From the NCBI RefSeq assembly GCF_037042905.1, contig NC_087254.1:12943103-13007102 (forward strand): a stretch of 64,000 nt of DNA, read 5' to 3'. The position numbers and the translations under genes were made by a program. Of this stretch, positions 44,488 through 56,010 are shown piece after piece. The notes below the pieces were generated by a model. The model was not told where the DNA came from. It did no database searches and was given only the letters and a program-made list of their open reading frames with translations. Origin of the DNA: Lytechinus pictus (lineage: Eukaryota; Echinodermata; Echinoidea; Temnopleuroida; Toxopneustidae). The number at the start of each line of letters is the position of its first letter. Position 1 is the stretch's first letter.

Positions 44488-44988
44488 CAGTGGCGTATCC
44501 AATATACAAATAATGAATGTTTATGAGTGCGGTAAAAGATGAAATAATGATCCATTCAATTCGGCTACGCCTCGTTGAATGGATCATTTCATCTTTCACC
44601 TAGTCAAATATTTCAAGTATTCTGTCCATTGCACGAATGAAAAAACATTCATTATTTGGTTTATATGACACCTAAAAATTGTTTTTTTCATATGAAATTT
44701 ATGAATTTTGATACAAAACATGCTCATGCAGTGCGAGTTCGGTCTGTTGATTGTTACGTCATTACAACATGCGCAATGGACAAAATCGTATGGATCCAAA
44801 ATTGCATGATGAATGGATCCAAAATTGCACGGTTGATGACGTCATTGCAAAATGGGCTAAATGAACGTTATCAAACAACCAATCAAATCACAAGGATCTA
44901 TCCAGGTGTCATATAATTGGGTTTAACACAATACCATTTAACGTCTCATACTGTTTGGGTCCAAAGTATCCGGCTGGATGCGCCACTG
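44488..44988. mobile_element. CAGTGGCG-ended element with internal hairpin
   Basis: CAGTGGCGTATCC and GGATGCGCCACTG are inverted ends 501 bp apart, resembling hAT termini, though no clear 8-bp duplication is seen. Inside, 44520-44610 is a hairpin whose core (44554-44580) matches that at 3484-3511. A GATGACGTCATTGC site is present. Confidence 0.5.
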
Positions 44989-47384
44989 AAGAATTTGATT
45001 GTTTGAAAGTGTGAATGCTGTAGTAAGTGGGATTGATTCTTTTTTTTTCTAAAAGGTGATATTGACTAATGGGGAATACTTTTTATTCTCAAAGTTGATG
45101 TAGCAGTTTTGATCGTTGAGGAAAAGATTTTAAGAAAGTTGTGTACAGTTTGTACAGTGCTACGGCATGTGACAAAAGTCTGTTACACAATGTGTGTCAA
45201 AGTCATGAAATGAATAGTGCATCCAAAAAATACCTCTTTTTTCTTTCCAGGGTTCTTTGTTGAGAGACTAATCTAAGGCTACTTGTTCATTTTCCAAAGC
45301 TCTTTCCTCTTTCTAGGGCTACAGCTTTTAGACCTACATGTAGTTTGCAACAAAAACCAAAAGAATTGTTGAAGCATGAGATATAAAAGCCGAAACAATA
45401 ACAGGGCTGGATTTAGCGGGAGCCCGGTGGCGAATGGCTCCCTAAAACCTCTGCGGGCTCCTTAGAAAGTAATTGAAAAAGCCTGGCGGGCTCTCTACAA
45501 TTTTCTAGTACCAGCCACCAAAAATGCAATTTCTTGCTAGCACACTAATCCACGCTTTAATCTATCTAAAAGTCTAAAACATGTTTTCAAAATCATAACA
45601 AGCCTTGAAAATAGTGACAGTTTCAAATTGCTTAGCTGCGTCTTTTTTTGTGTAACACGTTTTTCCACACACATGGTATGGAAAAAAAAGAATCAGGCCG
45701 GTGTAGCGGCGAATACTGTATCTGCCGGCAGATATCGTTCTAAATGGCTGATATCGTTTTTAATCGGAACCATATCCGCCGGGTTTGACGCGGCATGATG
45801 TTTGCAGATTTGGTTCCTCGGCGGATTTGGTTCTATTGACTATATGTGTAATATTGATTTGGACAGACAACCTCGGCAGCGTGCGCATGCGCGGCTCTGG
45901 CAATGTCGATCGCAATGGGGGGGGGGGGGAGATTTTCGTCCGCCTTTAGTGAATTTTTATTCAGGGGCGGATCCATACAGCTATTGACAAAGGGCTCAAT
46001 GGGTGTGAGGATTAATAGGAGAAATAATGTCTCGATATTTCATGTATTACATAGACCTGGCACATACGCCAAAACTTTGCTATTTATTATTATCAGATTT
46101 TGATGAAATTTTCATCATTTTGTTTTGTGAATTTTTAAACTATTTTCATTCCGCAGTATGCATCGATCTCTTTAACTGTCCTTTCTAACACCATGTTTAG
46201 TGTCAGTTTGCCAGACTGTTAGGCGAAAATTTGCACCCCCATATAGGCCTGTAGGTTTTTGAAACTACAAATGTTCAGAAAAATTTCAACAAGTTAAACT
46301 TCATATTTCAAAATAAATGATGCAAATTAGTGTAGAAAATATGTTTTGCTGTTAAACTCATATTATTGCTTGTAGAATGCTAATTTTTGCTGAAAACATA
46401 AATTTGACATTTCTAACAAACATCCAAAAAAAAGAATGTCAAAACATATTTAATTTCTTATGTAGTTTATTGTAGGCCTATTTTTAAGTTCTCATGTATT
46501 TTTTTAATTTTTTTTTCAATATTTTTGTTATGGAATCTGAATTAATTAAAGGGGACCAGAAGTTCACCCTGACAAAAGTTAGATATGCCACTTACATGTA
46601 CTGTTTGGTGCTCCCTAATTTACCTCTCAGTCATCTAATTTAAGATCAATATGGGATCTTTAGTGAAATATAATTTCTCCTTTATATCTTTTGTTTCTCT
46701 TACTGTACCCCCTCCTGGTTTTCATCTCTTTATTTTTTGCCTTTCTTTCTGTCCCTGCTCATTTCGCCCCTTTTGCCTCTTCTCCAGTTTCCTAACCTTT
46801 CTGGCACATTATGAATATATCTGGGGCGTATACAGTACGCATGGGTGATATAGCACCAAAAAGGAGAAATAGCAAGAGGAAGGGGAGGGAGAGAAAATAG
46901 AAAAAATATACGAGAAAATGTGGAAGAAATAATAGTAATACATTGGAATTTCGCAAATCAAGAATTTCATTAGCAGTGATCATTATCTATACTTCCCTTT
47001 AGAAAGCTTATTACAAAATCCTGATTTTAATTATCGAAACTGCCATAGCTTGCCTTTATTTAATACTCTGTATCAATCATAATTGATGCATATTGTACCA
47101 AATTTATCCCTAAATTTGTGATAAGAAGGATTTTTCATAAGTACTGCAATAGATTAATAGGTATAAAATAAATTAACAAATGCATGTTATTTGATTACAA
47201 GCATTATTATCATATCTTGGGGTAAATTCTTTGTATACTAGTAGTGCAGCAGACATTGAAAGTTGAATGAAGACTGAATGTGGACTAAAAGACCCAGACC
47301 CCAAAATTTAATTGACAAATCAGACAAAACGAAAGCTATTAATCTAAACTAAAAACAGAAATACAAGTTTTATGCAGTCATCGC
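44989..47384. other. Gene-poor stretch
   Basis: No supported gene. A G run lies at 45915-45927. AGGGGCGGATCCATACAG (about 45963) resembles a lone hAT-type left end. At 46090-46180, GATTTTGATGAAATTTTCAT and TTTGTGAATTTTTAAACT resemble the right part of MITE family 2. Confidence 0.4.
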
Positions 47385-47750
47385 TTAAAGCTGAATATTT
47401 TGCTTAAGAATAGCTCCAATTATCGGGTTTTTCATCATGCCATCTTTTGAGCAGCCGCTGCTGCTCTTCTGACTTGAAGACCACCTTACGGGGCCGACGT
47501 TGTGATTAGCTGGCGTCTCCACTAGAACTTCTAGTTCCAACGTAATGCAAACTTCTCTGATTAGTCTGAGTCTGACTCTGTCCCTCATCATCAGGAAAAA
47601 GGCAGAATTTTGATGCTTTCCTCTTCAAGGCTTTGGTAGGCCTAGTATTAGACCTAGTAGAATCCGAAAGGTAGCTCTCAATTAGAGCCACCTCTTCTTC
47701 GAACTTCATAATGAATAAACGTTGGCTAGTAGTGCCGGTGGACCTAGAAA
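47385..47750 (-). CDS. Possible small exon, unrecognised
   Basis: On the minus strand CTTTCTTTTCTAG, a good acceptor, lies near 47745, followed after about 35 bp by ATG at 47709. That opens a 67-codon frame (MKFEEEVALIESYLSDSTRS, polar and low-complexity in its second half). A second frame overlaps it downstream. No domain is recognised, and no matching donor was found. Confidence 0.2.
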
Positions 47751-48111
47751 AGAAAGTAGATTCTCCTCTACATGTACAGTCTCTACTCTAGTCTAGATGA
47801 TCTCTATTCACCACTGGTCAAGCTCAACAATCAATCAACCAAACATTCTTATGCACACGACAATGCGCACACAACCGAATTACGAAGAGTTGACACATAT
47901 TGCGACGGACGTGCACATTGATAAGCCTTTGCACATGCACAGTGGTCGCTCGTTGTAACTTTGGTTATACAACAGCAGCACTTCAATCACTCATAACAGT
48001 AACTTATCTCAAGCACACAACAAGCACATCAAACGGTATCTAAGAACATTTCCAGTAGCGAACCACAGTTGCACAGCATACATCCTGTTCATTCAGACTT
48101 CTCTCTAACTG

Positions 48112-48307
48112 CAGGGGTGTGAGAGCTCAGCTTTTAAGCTGATTTCAGATATTTTTGGGTTTTGATTTTCAGCTTATTTTAGCGTATTTTAGCTTATTGT
48201 AGTTTTCCTCTGTACAAAACCTGTAGTCTGAGCTCTTTCTGTTTCAGCTTTTTCCAACACTCTTCAGCTTTTTCAGATCTTTTTATTTGTGACCACTCAC
48301 ACCCCTG
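48112..48307. mobile_element. 196-bp hAT-like MITE
   Basis: CAGGGGTGTGAG and CTCACACCCCTG are perfect inverted ends. TAACTG repeats on both flanks (48106-48111 and 48308-48313). The body is rich in TTTTCAGCTTATTTTAG. It is non-coding. Confidence 0.75.
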
Positions 48308-49639
48308 TAACTGACATTCTACATGTAGCATGGTAATTAAGTCGAGGGTTGATGACGGACGGTTTGATCGAAATATGCAAACACTATATATTACTAAGAC
48401 AAACCTTACATGTAAGACTATTTACTACAACTCCATGATTCACATCAACGATCACTGGTCACTACTCGATCCAATTAGACATTCGTTTTATTTGAGTTAA
48501 CTAAACCGGGTCTAAGTAATTTCTCATTTTTGGAAACTAAAAAGTAGAGTTATACCCGATTTAAAGCATTTATTAACAATGAATAACTGGTAAATTCCTG
48601 AATAGTAGAAGTGGCATTTCCATCAATGTTATACAGTATTGACATATTTACATGCTTTAAAACCAAGTCCTAGGTTACATGGCTGATGTCTTTATACAGT
48701 TACTCAAATGTTCGCCGAACATCAATAATCCTACAAGTGACAAGAAATTTCTGCTCAGTTTGTCGCTCTTTGAATAAACTGATCTTAAATTCTACAAAAT
48801 AGAGTGTTTGATTTTATGTTCATTAAAAGTGTGAACTTCAGAAATATTTCCATCTAACTTCATCATTTCCATAACCTTGCTGCGAGTAGGCCTTTTTTAT
48901 ATTCTCTACGTTCTTCCAAACAACATTCCAAGTTGGTATAAAGGTGTCTCTGTTTCTGCACCATCATTTTGCTTAACATATCTAGTGCATGCATAGATAT
49001 CAAATATTTTTCTCCTGTCTAGAAAATCATCCTCAACTTTCCTGTTCCAACCCATTGCACCACTGCAATAGCAATTCCAAGGTCTCTCCACCCCGGCCTA
49101 TTTCCTGCCACTAACTCCTTGTAATATCTGGCCTCGAGATTTTATCTCCAAAATATTGGCTAACAAAGTCCTTTTTATACCATCAACTTTCTATGTTCAA
49201 CCTGGTCCATAACTATGGGTGGCCAACTTGTTGAATCAAAGGCTGTCGAGCGGTCACTGGCCGTTTGCAGTTCCTTGTCAGGCTTTGATGAATTTGTCAG
49301 TGTTTTGTTTGTCTGAACTCATTTTATCTCTTCAAATCCCATTACTCTTATATTAGCCTTGAGTACCCTTTACAGTTCCCTACACATAATGTGCTGTGTT
49401 ACTTCATCTATAGTGAATTCGTGTATGTAGGGGCTACTAAGATTTTGACTTACCTCCTTTTGTATCCTTTTAGGTTGTGCAAGTAAGTCACAATATCCTC
49501 ATAAACGAAATTGAAAGTGCCCTTGTGGAAGCGATGGATATTAATGATATTGAATATCATGTTATCCATTATCACATCTTTGAACATAGATTTTCAGCTT
49601 TGACGATTGCTAGTAATTTATGCTTTGTTTTTGAAAAAG
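48308..49639. other. Gene-poor stretch with one unrecognised frame
   Basis: A 61-codon minus-strand frame at 48906-49091 (WNRKVEDDFLDRRKIFDIYA) looks like a fragment of a real protein, but has no recognised domain. No other feature is supported. Confidence 0.25.
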
Positions 49640-49955
49640 GGAAAATTAAGTGATGAATAATGAATTTTCATAATTATAAGAGTTATCCAAGGATGGGTAT
49701 AACATTTGGGATTTGACATTGCAGTGTTTAGTATGTATAGGGTTATAGACCTTGCGTATTTTCTGTATCGCCTGACGTAAAACAATCCTTTTTACGAACT
49801 GGTGACGAGCATGGTGTGTCCACCTTGCAAAGGCGGTGCTCTCGGTAAGTAGCAGGTCGTGACTATGGTCTGGTAACATAAAAGTACGGTCTGGTAGGCA
49901 AGAGTCCTCTTGGAGTTTCCTCTTGATGATGTCAAATGCTTCTCAGACATTCGCG
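49640..49955 (-). pseudogene. Penelope-like RT fragment, downstream part
   Basis: Minus-strand sequence encodes EAFDIIKRKLQEDSCLPDRT and, after further decay, STAFARWTHHARHQF. This continues the pattern seen in Penelope-like reverse transcriptases after the LFTSVP motif (EEAL..IK..L..D..L..RT). The matching upstream part is at 51297-51504, separated by an inserted element. Stops and frame changes make it non-functional. Confidence 0.5.
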
Positions 49956-50154
49956 AGGTTGGCATGACGTCACAGTCACATGATTTCCCTAACAACGCGA
50001 TCGGCCATTTTGGCAAAGGTGCAAACAAAGGGTGCGAGCGTACGCGTTGGCTGTGCAGTTTCCTTGACGTTTTTGGAACTTGTTGATTTGAACTGTTTCT
50101 CCATTATATTTTCATCGCATTTTGTACTTCATTTTGATTTTAATTGCTGGACAA

Positions 50155-50321
50155 TGGTGAAAATATGTTGTGTTTACGGGTGTTCCAAGAACAAGGCAAG
50201 ATTGCCAGCTTTATCCTTTTACATGCTGCCCAGCCGAGTCACAGAGCCAGCGAGATGCCAAGCCTGGTTGACCGTGATTAGTCGGGCGTATCATTATCAT
50301 CATTATATTTTTTATTGTTAA
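50155..50321 (+). CDS. THAP zinc-finger exon (partial)
   Basis: ATG at 50155 opens MVKICCVYGCSKNKARLPAL, SFYMLPSR and QAWLTVISR. These match the first half of a THAP domain: the CxxxC pair, the LSFYxxP strand and the conserved W. The second Cys and His of the C2CH site would lie in another exon and are not found here. The frame stops at 50321, but the real exon probably ends earlier; a weak GTATCA donor lies near 50288. THAP domains bind DNA, and in transposases they recognise element ends. Confidence 0.6.
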
Positions 50322-50333
50322 TTTATTTACCTG

Positions 50334-50505
50334 GTGAGTGTACAAGATAATTGAACACGTCTGGCCAGTCGGATGGGTCGTTCTGCCAAGAGTCAGCTGG
50401 GTGCTTGTAAGGGCAATTTGATGAATTCAGTCCAATCACTGCTAATTTCTGGTTATATCTCCGCAATGAATCACCAGGTAGGCCATCAGAATAATCATAT
50501 GCCAT
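50334..50505 (-). CDS. Exon-like frame with WPDVFNYLVHSPG
   Basis: On the minus strand ATG at 50505 opens a frame ending SWQNDPSDWPDVFNYLVHSP just before CAG/GTAAAT, a good splice donor at about 50333. Similar W-P-D-V...YL...SPG segments occur in SWIM/THAP-related or transposon proteins of invertebrates. That link is from memory of the pattern only. It converges with the THAP exon on the other strand, so the two may belong to different transcripts. Confidence 0.35.
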
Positions 50506-50532
50506 ATTTGATTAATAAAAACTATATTTCTT

Positions 50533-51123
50533 TTAAAGGAGAATGAAACTCTTGGAGCAAGTTAGCTTTTGTGAAAGCAGAAAAATCAAAGAATAAGATC
50601 AACAAAACTTTGAGTAAAATAGGACTAGCAACAAAAGAGTTATGAGCATTTGAATGTCGAGATCACTAATGCTATGGAGATCCTCCCATCGGCAATGCGA
50701 CCAAGATCTGTGATGTCACACACGTACAACTTTCCCATTTGGACACTGAAAATATACCCCAAAACATATCTTTTTGCTCATTCTAATCATATGACAAACG
50801 ATTCATCAATGATATAATGTTGTGAAACCTCTGTACTTGTCATCTCATAAAGAGAACACCTCACCTTGTGATAGACTCTATAAAAGTGAGAATATACGTG
50901 AAATAAGTACTAAAGTAATGAGGGAGTTGTACGTGTGTGATATCACAGATCTTGGTCGCATTGCCGATGGGAGGATCTACATGGCACTAGTGATCTCAAT
51001 ATTCAAATGCTCATAACTTTCTTATTATTCATTGAATCTTCCTCAAACTTTCAACAATATGTTTCTTTGATTTTTTTCTTTGATATGGATTCAGCTGGTT
51101 TCAAGGGTTTCATTCTCCTTTAA
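50533..51123. mobile_element. TTAA MITE family 3 (copy 2, intact)
   Basis: TTAA at 50533-50536 and 51120-51123 flanks AGGAGAATGAAACTCTTGG and the matching complement. Arms pair over ATGCTATGGAGATCCTCCCA and GCAATGCGACCAAGATCTGT. It is the intact version of the disrupted copy at 10055-11566. Confidence 0.85.
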
Positions 51124-51296
51124 ATAATTATCGAAAAGTAATAAAAAACGCGTAGAAAGGGTAATGAAAATCAGGTGTTTACAGTATACCTGTATACCCG
51201 GCTTGTATGGCGAGTCGTTCGGCTTTGTTTGCACCTTTGCGATCAGTTGCTATGTGGAAGTTACTTTCGTGAGTGAAAATCCCCGGATGTCTGACC

Positions 51297-51504
51297 TCGA
51301 GAATGGGACGCTGGTGAAAAGTGACTTCACATCGAAGCTGACCAGACTGTTCTCAGGAGTGGTAGAGGTCTTTTCGAGTTTGTAGATGAAGTGTGAATTC
51401 ACGACATGATGCACCGTCTTCCCTACTGGTGGTTGTAAGATGGTTGCTAGGTGACGGGCTACGTTTCTCTCTGATGGAAACGATTGGTTGAAGTGGGTTC
51501 CCAT
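51297..51504 (-). pseudogene. Penelope-like RT fragment, upstream part
   Basis: The frame encodes ARHLATILQPPVGKTVHHVV and SLVSFDVKSLFTSVP. The A..LA.IL.PLVG.S.HHV and LVSFDV.SLFTSVP signatures are characteristic of Penelope-like element RTs. It breaks off at the inserted THAP-exon element and resumes at 49955. It is truncated at its 5' side where the DGLHLS-type repeat begins. Confidence 0.65.
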
Positions 51505-51506
51505 CT

Positions 51507-51665
51507 TAAGTGTAAGCCATCATAAGTCCAAAAACTGAGGTCATGCACTAGGAATCTCTGACATCAACCCAGGAGGCGCTTTGCTTCCCTTGCTCTTCTC
51601 TCATTTGTGTTGTTGAAGATGGGGATTAAAGATCCAAGACTATCCAGTCGAGGAGGGATGGAGAT
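51507..51665 (-). pseudogene. DGLHLS-type fragment, degraded copy
   Basis: The sequence matches the repeated fragment at 54115-54345 with indels: AAGCCATCATAAGTCCA, TCAACCCAGGAGGCGC, and ACTATCCAGTCGAGGAGGGA on +. It is non-functional. Confidence 0.45.
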
Positions 51666-51822
51666 CGCCACTGCCTTATGTGAGAGATTTAGATTACATT
51701 TAGATTAGATATAGATTTACTCATTTTTCAGTTCAACAAATACAACAAAATGAAATATAAGAAAAGGTAAACAGGAACTGAGGTGAACATTGATTTTGGA
51801 TTTATTTAAATTCAATAAGTAA

Positions 51823-53266
51823 TCAATATTTAGAACAAATTTTGGCGACTGCAGCTGTCGAACGAGGTAACCCAGTGCAGTCACTCACATGTAGGCCATT
51901 ATGAGCCCATAACCTGAGATCATGCACCAGTTGGGAATCTGTCTGTGACGTCAACCCAAGAGGCACCTGCTTCGCTTGCCAACCTCTTGAATGTGACGTT
52001 AAAGATGGGGATGAAAGACCAGAGACCGTTCTTGGTTGAAAGGAACGATACCTGTGGCCCTGAACCCTGCTGAAAGATTTTCTTTGTTCATAGAGCATCT
52101 GTATGCATCTCCAATCAAGTGACACAAGTCGTATCGAGTAACAACTCAGCCAGGATGTAGCCTGAGAAACCTGCATGAAGTATTGTAATGTGCTTTCATC
52201 CAACGGCTGTAAGAAGTGACTAGTGTGAGCTGGGAGGACGAACAGCATGATGTTAGTTCTCACCATCTGAAGGACAGGGACTGACACATGCGACTTGTGG
52301 CCATCGTAAATCAGCATTACAGGCTCATCATCTGTCCTCCTCCCATTGATGTATAGTAGGAAATGTTCCTTCATGAACTTGAGGAATAACTCTGAGTTAC
52401 TCCAACCTGATTCGCTGACTTCTACCAATGTTCCTGGTAGTCTGTTTTCTCACAGGGTCTCGGCCTTTTTCCCTTTGAAAACAAGGAATGGTGAAAGACA
52501 ATCACCTGCAGCATTTTTGCATGCGATTAGTGTCATCAATGCTGACCTCGGCGACTGTGGCCGATGGCATGATTTCCACATCATGATCTTGACCGGCCTG
52601 TGTTTGTTATTGAATCCAACTTCGTCAACGTTGAAAATCCGGCTTGGTTTTTCTTGAAGGTTGTACTTCTTAAGGATTCTCTCCAGTTACTTATAGTAGT
52701 CCCTACAATCTGTGGCTTTGATGAATTCGCCGGAGACACAGAGAGACCCTGTGGTTTCACAAGTCGGATGGTTGGCCATCGTTCAAGAAACCCTTTGAAC
52801 CAATTGATAGTCAGCCGGCGTTTGTGTTCAGGGCGATGTTTCAGCCTCTTCAGATTGTTTGCTAAATCACTAGTGTAAACTAGTATAAGCTTTGTAAATC
52901 ATTTCATACAAAAAAAATAGCAAACGAAATTATAATCATAATAATAACTTTTTCAAAATAATGAAAGAGTAGTGGTAGAATCAAACGCACATCTCCATGT
53001 GAAAGTCCATAACCTCGATCAGCCATAAAATTAAGATGCGATGCGACCAGCTCTTCTGTGAAAGAAAGCACTGGACGAAGTCCTGACTTAGAACACTTGT
53101 ATTTCTTGTGGACTCTATCATATGGTGTTGTCTTAGGAATGCCGTATCTTTTTGAGGCTGAATGAAGAGAAGCCCCTCCTTCCACAAGATTGAGTGCAGT
53201 CTCCATATTGATATCAGAGTATTTTGCGTCGACCTTGTTAACTGGGACATTTCTTTGGGAATTCAT
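51823..53266 (-). pseudogene. Decayed pogo-type transposase
   Basis: On the minus strand an HTH_psq-like segment (INMETALNLVEGGASLHSAS, KRYGIPKTT) lies at about 53200-53090. It is followed by SFTEELVASHLNFMADRGYG, a likely GTGCGT donor near 52996, and a second exon from about 52860 with WFKGFLERWPTIRLVKPQGL. Next come the first catalytic aspartate in RIFNVDEVGF (about 52640), the second in LIYDGHKSHV (about 52300), and PAHTSHFLQPLDE. This order (psq HTH, CENP-B-like region, DDE_1) is that of pogo/Tigger-type transposases. At least two frame changes and a stop (near 52440) break it. Sequence related to the DGLHLS repeat follows directly at its 3' end (52060-51840). Confidence 0.7.
51835..52060 (-). 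repeat. DGLHLS-type fragment fused to transposase 3' end
   Basis: The minus strand encodes DLRLWAHNGLHVSDCTGLPR and AVAKICSKY, matching the B units of the array at 54.1-57.7 kb. Upstream codons are frame-shifted. Confidence 0.55.
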
Positions 53267-53374
53267 TAATGAAATTGAAGAAATGTGCAAAACATCTGAA
53301 AAGCAAATATATTCTATTTTGGTAGGAAGTAGTAAGACTGGAATATAGTATAGTTTTTCTTTTTCCTTCTTCAT

Positions 53375-53819
53375 TCTCCTTTTCTTTTAATTTCCTATTC
53401 ACTCATTAAAGTCCACCCCCATTTAAAGTCCACCCCACTTTTCTAATTTCTAGATCCAACTGGAATACAGTTTACTGAATTATTCATTTTGATTTCATCA
53501 AATGGTAATGTATGAAACTATCTACGAACGACTTAAAGCAACGAACTAAATCTGCACACACTTCCTTGTTATCTTTCGAACTTTTTTTGGAGCAAACGAT
53601 CGATTCAATCGAATGCTTCACATCGACAGTTGCCCGTGTGTAGACAAAGAAGGCACACACTGCATATCACTCCCTCTCTGATGGTAACGTTCAAGATCAA
53701 AACGAATGTTCGCGAGGTCTCTGATAATATCGGTAATTTCTCTCTAAAACGAAAATGTTTTCAATAATAAGGCATTATTCAATAAAATAGTAACTTTTTA
53801 TTTAAATGCGTAGAATTAC
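53375..53819. other. Spacer without gene
   Basis: CATTAAAGTCCACCCC occurs twice around 53406-53440. No gene is seen. Confidence 0.35.
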
Positions 53820-54114
53820 TCATATGTTTTTTGCCTCATCTTGTGAAATTCTGTCCCGTCTTAGCTGTGTGAAAGGATGAAGAACATTATACAGGTAGTC
53901 CCATTCAATACAATAATTGGAACAAACTTCGGCAACCGTAGCTGTCAGATGAGGTAACCAAGTGCAATCACTCAAGTGTAGGCCATCATGAGCCCACAAG
54001 AAATCAGTCTTTTCTCCACACCATGATCTTCTGAAAGCCCCCTGGTAAAAGCAAAGGTGTCTAATAGATTTCAAAATTAAGTTTCAGTAACTTTATTTAA
54101 ATTTGAAAACTTTG

Positions 54115-54350
54115 AGCATATTTCGGCGACCGCAGCTGTCAGACGAGGTAACCCAGTGCAATCACTCAGGTGTAGGCCATCATGCGCCCACAACCTGAGA
54201 TCAAGCACAGGGAACCTGTCTGTGACATCAACCCAGGAGACACCTGCTTCCCTTGCCGACCTCTCAAATGCATTGTTGAAAGCAGGGGCTAAAGATCCGA
54301 GACCATCCAGTTCAGGAAGGATGAAGAATTGCCACCACCTATCGTGGAAA
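54115..54350 (-). pseudogene. DGLHLS fragment, B unit 1 (longest)
   Basis: The minus-strand frame reads FILPELDGLGSLAPAFNNAF, ERSAREAGVSWVDVTDRFPV, and LRLWAHDGLHLSDCTGLPRL without a stop. The DGxHLS signature and the preceding VDVTDRF strand fit the end of an SGNH-type fold. The Ser and Gly/Asn blocks of a full enzyme are absent. It is probably a duplicated exon or retroelement fragment. Confidence 0.45.
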
Positions 54351-55399
54351 TATTTAAGAGTATATTAGAATCTTCTCTTTGATACTTTCACCTTCACACT
54401 TCAACCTTGCACTTTCTTACTTTTCCCAATGTTCCAATTAATCATTATATCTACATTTTTACTCCACCATCATTTTATCAAGCCCAATTGTAAAAGCAAA
54501 TGCGTGTAATTGATATTTTCAAAATTAATTTGAAATAAGTTATTAGAATTCGATTACAATATTTGGAACAAACTTCGGCGACGGTAGCTGTCATATGAGG
54601 TAACCAAGTGCAATCACTCAAGTGTAGGCCATCACGAGCCCACAAGAAATCAGTCTTTTCTCCACACCATGATCTTCTAAAATCCCCCTTGTAAAAGCAA
54701 AGGTGTCCGATAGGCTTCAAAATTAAGTTTAAGTAACTTTATTTAAATTTGAAAACTTTGAGCATATTTCGGCAACCGCAGCTGTCAGACGAGGTAACCC
54801 AGTGCAATCACTCAGGTGTAGGCCATCATGTGCCCACAACCTGAGATCAAGCACAGGGATCCTGTCTGTGACATCAACCCAGGAGACACCTGCTTCCCTT
54901 GCTGACCTCTCAAATGCATTGTTGAAAGCAGGGACTACAGATCAGAGACCATCCAGTTCAGGAAGGATGAAGATTACCACCACCTGTCGTGGAAATATTT
55001 AAAAGTATTTTAGAATCTTCTCTTTGATAATTTCACCTTCACACTTCAACCTTGCACTTTCTTACTTTTCCCAATGTTCCAATTAATCATTATATCTACA
55101 TTTTTACTCCACCATCATTTTATCTAGCCCAATTGTAAAAGCAAATGCGTGTAATAGATATTTTCAAAATTAATATGAAATAAGTTATTAGAATTCGATT
55201 GCAATATTTGGAACAAACTTCGGCAACCGTAGCTGTCAGATGAGGTAACCAAGTGCAATCACTTAAGTGTAGGCCATCACGAGCCCACAAGAAATCAGTC
55301 TTTTTTCCACACCATGATCTTCTGAAAGCCCCCTGGTAAAAGCAAAGGTGTCTTGTAGATTTCAAAATTAATTTCAAGTAACTTTAAGTTCGATAAATC

Positions 55400-56010
55400 A
55401 AGATTTAGAACAAACTTCGGCAACTGCAGCTGTTAGACGTAACCCAGTGCAGTCAAGTGTAGGGCCATGAGCCCACAACCTAAGTCAAATGAACGTTGTC
55501 TCCTTTTACAATAAAAGATCCAACTGTCTTCGTCCACTCAGAATAAAACTTGCACTTATACATGGCAGCACCCTTAAATTTCCTTTTCTGTTTTTTGCAC
55601 GGCTGAAGAACTATATCGCCGTCAGCATCTGACAGGTCCGGGTCTGACTCTTGTTCTATGCCGATGCGTAGCCATCTTGTCGACTGTCTACTCAAGATAT
55701 GAAGTTTGCGATCGATTGTCGACGTTTCAAAATCGCGCGCGCACGCGAAACCGGCTTCATCATGATATCCATGGCGATGCATGCGATGTGCTAGCATGAC
55801 TGTAATTTTAATATGCATGTATGCTGCACACGTCACTACTAGTGACTAGCTGTGTGCTGATTGTACTGAACTCTCGATTCGTCTTGATCGATTACGTACC
55901 GGGGTAGACGAAGGCGGTCGGCCAATGCGTATAATCTAGCGAATAATGCTACTTTTTTTTTTCTGTCGGGTCCCGATGCGTGAGATCATGAGACGGACCC
56001 TGAATGCGTG
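55400..56010 (-). CDS. Possible exon interrupting the array
   Basis: A CpG-containing insert splits the array. On the minus strand ATG at 55836 opens a 118-codon frame with HRMHRHGYHDEAGF, DPDLSDADGDIVLQPCKKQK, and KFKGAAMYKCKFYSEWTKTV. The YKCKF..EWTK pattern resembles the start of BED/TTF-like zinc modules found in hAT-derived proteins, a weak match. No splice donor is certain. Confidence 0.25.

Larger units (their letters stand above)
49948..51296. mobile_element. THAP-exon DNA element inserted in the Penelope-like fragment
   Basis: The two RT halves are interrupted by about 1.35 kb. Its ends show inverted similarity: CAGACATTCGCG on the left against CAGACATCCGGG from the right, and GCAAAGGTGCAAACAAAG (50013-50030) recurs inverted near 51240. 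It holds a THAP-type exon on +, a second exon-like frame on -, and an inserted MITE (50533-51123). P and Kolobok transposases carry THAP domains, so a deleted relative is plausible. The superfamily is not proven. Confidence 0.45.

Noticed and set aside
49980-50154. Upstream extension of the THAP frame
   Set aside because: The THAP domain begins at the internal ATG at 50155. The preceding residues have no THAP similarity and lie in terminal repeat sequence.
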